A DNA stretch of 64,000 bases from Lottia gigantea (Eukaryota > Mollusca > Gastropoda > Lottiidae): contig NW_008710115.1 of assembly GCF_000327385.1 (NCBI RefSeq), forward strand, positions 847,236-911,235. Reading direction: 5' to 3'. Shown here in pieces: positions 59,801 through 64,000 of this stretch. Below the pieces are notes generated by a model. That model did no database searches and was not told where the DNA came from. It saw only the letters and a program-made list of their open reading frames with translations. The position numbers were made by a program, and so were the translations under genes. Within the stretch, counting starts at the first letter, position 1, and every line of letters starts with the position of its first letter.

Positions 59801-62800
59801 CATTTTTAGCAACTGTATTAGTTTTGCAAAAGATTTTACCTACCCAGAGAAAAATATTTGAGTAAACAGTCAAATTTTTCTCAATTTTTCAAAAACCAAG
59901 AAAAATTAACATAGGTGTTATTTTTTAGCTGATGAAAAAGATGGTGACACAGATAGTTTTCATCCTTCTATATGGGAGGAAGAGAGGGGACGTAGACAGA
60001 AAATACAGTTTGAATTTGGTGAAGATATCAATGATAATGTAAGTTGTGTTTGTATTATTGGTTGCACCAAGTTCAATATCACCAAGTTATTGTTCTAAGC
60101 ATTGTTCTTATGTTGTATTAACACTAAAAACTGTTATAGTTCTTTGTTTATAAATTTGATACAGTTATAGATACCCGGTATTTAATTTCTCCTAATACGA
60201 TCTAAAGACATTTTTAAGGCAGGGGAATATTTTATAAGTTCGACCAAATTCTTCATTCTTGAGGAATATGGGTAATCAATTCATTTGGACCAACTGTAGG
60301 TCAACTTCTAGCATTGGTTTTGTTCCTATTTTTTCATCAGATTGATTTCATTGCATGTAAGATGAGAGTTGATTTTTAAACAGAATTTTAGGAAATATTA
60401 CTAATGTCACGAGAAGCTATCTAAGATACTATTTAGATTGAAATCAAATTGATTTTAATTCCAATTAAACAGGAACATTTAGTAAGACGACCAACTCCTT
60501 ATCCAAAAGATTTACGAGAGAAGGCTAGACATGCTAGAAATCTGGCGTTACGTCAAACACTAGGAGATAGAGATTATGAAGAAGGACAAGAGAATTATGG
60601 ATTTGAACATGAGGTAATTCTATGTGGCCTTGATATAAACTGGCTTGGCTTTGGAACATAGCTAAATAAAAAGATGATCTCACAGTGTGCTTTGCTAAAA
60701 TATATTCTAATGATAAAATTCTAAAAAATCTAATTTTCATTTGTTTGTGATATAATTAAAGACATTATTAAAACATAACTTGTTGTTAATCTGTGTTTAA
60801 CGCTAGGCGTTCTTCAGACAACTCAGATGATCGCATAGTGTGAAACTCTGAGTTACAACATGATTCAACTTCTGTTTTGATATTTCTAAAGCACTCTACA
60901 ATTGATGTAATGAACACTATATTAACAGTGAAAATATTGTATTATTGTAAAGACTAAAGACTGTTATTTCTACTATTGCATGTTAAAATAGTTGCATTTT
61001 GTTTACTTATACTTTCGTGTGGAAATGTTGTCACTAAGAACATTTATAGACTAAAATTGGTCTATGAGAAAGTTGTTATTTTTACTCCATATCAAATGTG
61101 ATTTTAACACCATTGATTATTTGCTATTATAAACATATTTTAATATATTAACATTTAAATTGACCTGTCATCTATTATTTTTGGATTTTTGTTTTTGTCT
61201 GTGGCTTCATTTTTTCAATATTGTGTGAAGTGAGAAATTTAACTGTTTTATTAATCAGAAAATTATAAAATGGAAAAACAGAAATGAAAACATTTTTCAA
61301 AATTTATAAAGAAAATTTATTACAAATGAATCAATTGATATTTTGAACTATACAAAAATTTTAACTTCAATTTTCACAACAAAAAAAAACCCCAAAAATT
61401 CTTATCTTCTTTGATTTACACTTTGCATTCATATGAAACATTATGAAGTCATCAAATCAAATGATTAGAAATTTGTAAATATTTATAAAGTTGACAGGTC
61501 AAATTGTTTGTGATGTTATATCTAACATTATTAATTTGTTGGCAGGGTGGTTTAAAAACACGAGATATATCACCTCACCGTGGTCATAGGGACATTAAAC
61601 CCTCATCACCATCCTCCTCCTTACAGGAAACACATAGATTATATAGATATGATAAGGTAAGAACACAAAAACACATAGATTGTATAGAAACACATAGATT
61701 ATATAGAAAAACATAGATTATATAGAAGCACATAGATTTTATAGATATGATAAGGGAAGAACACATAAACACATAGATTATATAGATATAATAAGTAAGA
61801 ACACAAAAACACATAGATTTTATACAAACACAGAGATTATATAGAAACACGTAGATTATAGAGAAATACATAGATTTTATAGATATGATAAAGTAAGAAC
61901 AAGGAAACACATAGATTTTATAGGAACACATAGGTTATAAAGATATGATAAGGTAAGAACAAGGAAACACATAGATTATAAGGAAACACATAGATTATAT
62001 GAAAACACATAGATTACATGGAAACACATAGATTATATGGAAACACGTAGGCTATATACGTATGATAAAGTATAATTATATTAGAATTGGAAGAGTATTG
62101 ACTTTACTTGTTAATTCTATTTCCAGGAGAAGTTGATAAAAGATAAAGCTAGAATTCAACAACGTCATTCTGCTGAACATGATGATATGGTTTTAAGATC
62201 TCCAAAACCTAAACGCCATTTACTAGAAGGAAGAAGCCATAAAAAAGGTTAGAACACCTGATGATTTAAGTTATTTGGCCATGTTTCTTAGGATTTATGT
62301 TTCTGAACCAATTAATAGTCCCAAAAGTCATTTCATAATATTTTATATGCACTGAACTATCAGTGAAAATATGATTTTATACCTGGATTATTTTGTTGTA
62401 TTTCCAGGTTTAGGTGATCAACCATCAACTAGAGCCAGACGTCCTGGTTCAAACCCTGAAATACCTCAATCTATAATAGATTCTAATAGTGCTAAAACAG
62501 GACATAATTCTGCTGAATGGCAATTTGATGCGTTAAATTATAAACAATTGCGTTATCATCATAAAGGACATAAGAAACGTATGCGAGACTATGATTCCGA
62601 TACAGGTTACCGTAGTGATCAGGATATAGTTCGATTCCATAATCAGTATTTACATCATGGTAATAATAACAATAATAATCATAATCCACAACCTTTACCT
62701 CAATCTTCTAGCAGACGACGTTCTCGAGATACAGCAGGTTATGGAAGTGATCTTGAATCATACGTCAGTCAAACTCGTAATGCTGCTTACAAACACATTC

Positions 62801-63941
62801 CATTAACTCAACAATATGGTGCTCAAAGTGTTCCTTACGATTTGAATTCTAGGAATTTGGAATGGAGAAAAAGTGATAATCAGTCCCGCAGTAATTCTAA
62901 AAACAGTGTTCAAAATTATGATTACCATCCTCATCCACATAATGCACTTCTACATTCAAACACAAAACCTGTTCATGTTGATGTACATTCAGGCAGTGCT
63001 GATCATCTTCATGTTGATCCAATCAACAGTCGTGATAATTTGACTATCAACACAACGAACATGTTACCTAGTCCGTCCCCTAGTTTATTTCAACGTAGCC
63101 GTTTTATTGATCAGAGTACTCCAGTTTGTGTTGAACCATCACAAGATGGACACCTGTCTTCTTCATCCAGTATTGAAGAAAACAATAATGGGAAAGATTG
63201 GAAACGAGAATTATATACTTTGAGGGAAGAAAATTTGGCTACATCCAATCCAAAGTTGAATTATGTAAGTATCAAAGTCTCTTTATAACAAATATTCATT
63301 GTGTGTATTCTTATTATCTTCAAAAACTTGGCAGTCCAATGGGTGTCATGTGTGGCAGAGGATTTCTCTCTTTTGAAACAACTGATACTTTTCACAATTG
63401 GTGAGCCCAATTTAACCATCACAATTTTCCTTTTTTCAGTCTAGTCAGAGTATTGAAGGAGCCTCATCTATCCCACCACCATATCAACCAGCACCACCAT
63501 ATCACAAACAACCACATACACCAACAACTGACAGACGTTACTCACAATCACCTAGAATTCCTAATTCTCCACGTGCTGTCAGTGTAGAAAGAAGTCCATC
63601 AAATGTAGATAGATCATTCCAGCGAGATTTAGACTTTTGTTTACAAAAACGATTATCAGATCCAAGTATAAACCTACTGACCCATCAATTCAGTGAAATG
63701 GGATCACCATCCATCAGACGCACAAACCGCTCTGGGTCCTGTGAAATGTTAGATCACGATAATGTCCGTGCTCATACTCTACCTACTAATATGTATGATA
63801 ATGGTGTTATGAATAGATATGAAGATGTAGCGATGTATAAAAGTGATCCTCCATCCCAAGTTTCCAGTTCAACTGACAGTGGTTATGGCCACAGTCATCA
63901 AACATTTGATAGAGCAAACGAATTCTTCCACAAATACTCAG
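47644..63941 (+). CDS. LAP-family scaffold protein (LRRC7/densin-180 or Erbin-like), 17 coding exons, 3' end outside window
   Basis: A membrane-associated scaffold of the LRR-and-PDZ (LAP) family, which organises cell junctions, polarity and synapses. I joined 17 exons at consensus GT..AG sites with consistent phases to give 1044 complete codons. Seen: an N-terminal CPC (Cys8, Cys10) at the place where Erbin and LRRC7 have palmitoylated Cys; leucine-rich repeats about residues 25-400, each about 23 long, aligning exon by exon with human LRRC7 and Erbin with no repeat missing; a LAP-specific region with QQPSNY and [20 protein letters not shown] (compare [10 protein letters not shown]); [10 protein letters not shown] (compare KRYPTPYPEDL); then a long Ser/His/Asn-rich, disordered-looking tail. 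Several LRR words ([28 protein letters not shown]) favour LRRC7 slightly over Erbin; invertebrates may have one pro-orthologue. The window ends before the expected PDZ domain. Confidence 0.93.
47818..50253 (+). other. LAP gene intron 1
   Basis: 2436 bases, phase 0. It contains a 26-bp minisatellite (48028-48505) near its start and the splice-acceptor array (49870-50270) at its end. The 1.3 kb between them shows nothing recognisable. Confidence 0.85.
48028..48505 (+). repeat. 26-bp minisatellite, about 18 units
   Basis: The unit is aacacatcattgaggactta followed by agacag, with variants (gaact, attattg, gagaac). It starts about 210 bases after coding exon 1. The units are contiguous with no spacers, so it is not CRISPR-like. 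Confidence 0.92.
49870..50270 (+). repeat. 23-bp array made of the exon 2 splice acceptor and exon start
   Basis: The unit, tttacaggaactattttatt plus gta, equals the 3' splice site (ttacag) plus the first bases of exon 2 (gaactattttattgt). I count about eleven units, the last being the true border at 50253/50254. Two upstream units (about 49987 and 50098) run on into copies of the next exon bases (gttatggtattggaaagtta and gtcatagtattagaa), followed by a shared spacer with gatgttcatagtccctg. The array therefore grew by nested duplication across the intron-exon border. Confidence 0.93.
50254..50371 (+). CDS. LAP gene coding exon 2, residues 59-98 (LRR)
   Basis: [20 protein letters not shown] then [19 protein letters not shown], matching [20 protein letters not shown] in LRRC7. 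The true acceptor is taken as the last copy in the array because only it is followed by the full LRR. It ends phase 1 before gtaaga. Confidence 0.92.
51096..51384. mobile_element. Foldback family B, best copy
   Basis: The left arm is aaagggtttgttaaaaggtt..., cagggacattgatagcatca, atttgcaccattcc, ctgtggttcctgcaattcca, and then aaactaagtgtttgatgac. The right arm repeats it inverted (tggaattgcaggaaccacag; attgatgctatcagtgtccc; near 51361-51384 catatctacaatgccttt). The transcript would form a hairpin of well over 70 paired bases. Non-autonomous and non-coding. Confidence 0.85.
53667..53819. mobile_element. Small foldback with TATACGCCCAC ends
   Basis: tatacgcccac (53667-53677) and gtgggcgtata (53809-53819) are exact inverted repeats around 130 bases of CpG-rich DNA (ggcacccctgtccgtctg), in contrast to the CpG-poor intron around it. 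It looks like a recent non-autonomous insertion. From memory, similar cgcccac-ended repeats are common in molluscs; not verified. Confidence 0.7.
53987..54065 (+). CDS. LAP gene coding exon 3, residues 98-124 (LRR)
   Basis: [20 protein letters not shown] then SVNPLGK; compare GVQEFPENIKCCK..EASVNPISK in LRRC7. Enters in phase 1 and leaves in phase 2 at gtaagt. Confidence 0.92.
54066..55315 (+). other. LAP gene intron 3
   Basis: 1250 bases ending in ttactttcag. No repeats or conserved elements were recognised. Confidence 0.85.
55316..55405 (+). CDS. LAP gene coding exon 4, residues 124-154 (LRR)
   Basis: [20 protein letters not shown] then [10 protein letters not shown], almost residue for residue [20 protein letters not shown] in LRRC7. 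Phase 2 in, phase 2 out. Confidence 0.94.
55540..55998 (+). repeat. 27-bp minisatellite running into the exon 5 acceptor
   Basis: The unit is attctcataatcaaatcctt followed by accacag, about 17 copies filling most of intron 4 (55406-55999), with gtgttta and ggtca variants. The real acceptor, ctcataatccaatttcag, is the diverged end of the last unit. Each unit itself ends in a weak acceptor-like ccttaccacag. Confidence 0.9.
56000..56120 (+). CDS. LAP gene coding exon 5, residues 154-194 (LRR)
   Basis: [20 protein letters not shown] then [20 protein letters not shown]; compare [20 protein letters not shown] in LRRC7. Ends phase 0 at gtaagt. Confidence 0.93.
56205..56472. mobile_element. Foldback family A, copy in LAP intron 5
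   Basis: The right arm is complete (cagtcaaggtataagacaag, then gttctaatagcttggcattg, then tgaagatg). The left arm begins only at ctgcaatagcca, so the tip is lost or diverged. The inside is diverged from the copy at 5967. Confidence 0.7.
56602..56676 (+). CDS. LAP gene coding exon 6, residues 195-219 (LRR)
   Basis: [20 protein letters not shown] then KDIPQ. Phase 0 on both sides, exactly 25 codons, close to one LRR unit. Confidence 0.9.
57092..57236 (+). CDS. LAP gene coding exon 7, residues 220-268 (two LRRs)
   Basis: [20 protein letters not shown], then [20 protein letters not shown], then LEELPETLG. Phase 0 in, phase 1 out at gtatgg. Confidence 0.92.
57647..57719 (+). CDS. LAP gene coding exon 8, residues 268-292 (LRR)
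   Basis: [20 protein letters not shown] then KSLGG; compare LTTLKVDDNQLTMLPNTIGN in LRRC7. Phase 1 in, phase 2 out. Confidence 0.92.
58001..58130 (+). CDS. LAP gene coding exon 9, residues 292-335 (two LRRs)
   Basis: [20 protein letters not shown], then [20 protein letters not shown], then PSE. Ends phase 0 at gttagt. Confidence 0.92.
58307..58396. repeat. Perfect-stem hairpin in LAP intron 9
   Basis: atactactccttccttta (from about 58309) and taaaggaaggagtagtat (to about 58394) pair perfectly over 18 bases around a loop of about 50. TA flanks both ends, as in Tc1/mariner-type miniature elements. A tiny MITE is likely; a precursor of a small RNA is possible. Confidence 0.6.
58883..59068 (+). 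CDS. LAP gene coding exon 10, residues 336-397 (last LRRs)
   Basis: [20 protein letters not shown], then [20 protein letters not shown], then [20 protein letters not shown], then NQ. The strongest match in the gene to LRRC7 ([24 protein letters not shown]). Phase 0 on both sides. Confidence 0.95.
59452..59551 (+). CDS. LAP gene coding exon 11, residues 398-431
   Basis: [20 protein letters not shown] then [14 protein letters not shown], the LAP-specific stretch after the LRRs (compare SKALIPLQTE..NYMFPQQP). Phase 1 out. Confidence 0.92.
59929..60038 (+). CDS. LAP gene coding exon 12, residues 431-467
   Basis: [20 protein letters not shown] then [16 protein letters not shown], matching [20 protein letters not shown] in LRRC7. 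Ends phase 0. Confidence 0.92.
60473..60613 (+). CDS. LAP gene coding exon 13, residues 468-514
   Basis: [20 protein letters not shown] followed by [19 protein letters not shown]. The RPTPYPKDL core matches the conserved YPTPYPEDL of the family; the rest is charged and probably helical. Confidence 0.9.
60614..61545 (+). other. LAP gene intron 13
   Basis: 932 bases, phase 0, ending ttgttggcag. It contains repeat C copy 3 (60887-60950). Confidence 0.85.
60887..60950 (+). repeat. Short dispersed repeat C, copy 3
   Basis: aaagcactctacaattgatg, then aacactatattaacagtgaa, then aatattgtattattgt; same block order as at 16358. Confidence 0.6.
61546..61656 (+). CDS. LAP gene coding exon 14, residues 515-551
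   Basis: [20 protein letters not shown] then [17 protein letters not shown]. Ends phase 0 at gtaaga. No strong similarity outside the frame and splice sites; supported by phase consistency with its neighbours. Its last 30 bases are the seed of the array that follows. Confidence 0.82.
61625..62065 (+). repeat. Array made of the exon 14 end and its splice donor
   Basis: Units combine aaacacatagattatataga with, at intervals, tatgataaggtaagaac, which is the last part of exon 14 plus its 5' splice site. Copies of the donor part recur near 61750 (gataaggg), 61786 (aataagta), 61888 (gataaagta), 61947 (gataaggtaagaac, identical to the real one) and 62065 (gataaagta). The array fills most of intron 14 (61657-62126). 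Confidence 0.92.
62127..62247 (+). CDS. LAP gene coding exon 15, residues 552-592
   Basis: [20 protein letters not shown] then [20 protein letters not shown]. Basic and charged; phase 0 in, phase 1 out. Confidence 0.85.
62408..63264 (+). CDS. LAP gene coding exon 16, residues 592-877
   Basis: A large 857-base exon encoding a low-complexity tail rich in Ser, His, Asn and Arg. It includes a run of six Asn ([13 protein letters not shown]) and the related motifs DTGYRSD and [11 protein letters not shown], with a basic RRRSRD between them. No globular domain is seen; it corresponds in position to the variable linker of LRRC7/Erbin. Phase 1 in, phase 0 out at gtaagt. Confidence 0.92.
63440..63941 (+). 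CDS. LAP gene coding exon 17, residues 878-1044 (not the last exon)
   Basis: Begins [20 protein letters not shown] (Pro-rich, with PPPY, a WW-domain-type motif), continues Ser/Arg-rich, and has STDSGYGHS near the end. It leaves in phase 1 at gtgaga (63942), so the gene continues beyond the window. Confidence 0.88.
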
Positions 63942-64000
63942 GTGAGACAAATTTTTTTATTGTCATGGCCAAGAATTGACATGTTCCCATACAACACCAT

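Noticed and set aside
61584-61931. 115-codon minus-strand frame
   Set aside because: Low-complexity translation of the exon 14 donor array.
62492-62689. Minus-strand frame rich in Tyr
   Set aside because: Antisense shadow of LAP exon 16 (Asn/His-rich region).

Overview
The window is animal nuclear DNA. It is AT-rich, with spliced genes, GT..AG introns, long introns and many short interspersed repeats. The coding content (two EP4-type prostanoid receptors and a LAP protein close to vertebrate LRRC7/Erbin) together with tRNA-derived SINEs and foldback elements suggests a lophotrochozoan, most likely a mollusc. That placement is inference; no species is claimed.

Layout. (1) 1-2371: the last intron and last coding exon of a prostanoid-receptor-like GPCR whose first coding exon lies upstream of the window. 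(2) 2372-9691: intergenic DNA with two foldback elements and a perfect POU-dimer palindrome. (3) 9692-13668: a complete two-exon paralogue of the first receptor (450 codons before the stop), same strand, with its intron at the same place and phase. (4) 13669-32389: about 19 kb without a recognised gene, holding a broken mariner with a nested GC-rich insertion, a SINE, MITE-like copies, a YY1/GC-box island and a 39-bp minisatellite. (5) 32390-32539: a candidate promoter and 5' noncoding exon; from here CpG becomes scarce. (6) 32540-47635: a putative 15-kb 5' intron with a SINE, a foldback copy and two tandem arrays. (7) 47636-64000: a LAP-family gene (LRRC7/densin-180 or Erbin type). I resolved 17 coding exons giving 1044 complete codons. 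The leucine-rich repeat block and LAP-specific region are complete; the rest of the tail and the expected C-terminal PDZ domain lie beyond the right edge.

The two GPCRs are a local duplication and probably bind prostaglandin-like ligands. The LAP gene is functionally unrelated; this family forms membrane-attached scaffolds at cell junctions and synapses.

The most unusual signal is in the LAP gene. Two of its exon borders have been amplified into minisatellites. Before exon 2 about eleven 23-bp units carry the 3' splice site plus the first bases of the exon. After exon 14 an array repeats the last bases of the exon together with its 5' splice site. A third array runs into the acceptor of exon 5, and a fourth, in the putative 5' intron, is made of units with two donor-like motifs each. 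The result is a gene full of decoy splice sites, one of which would add exactly 23 in-frame residues between the first two LRR exons.
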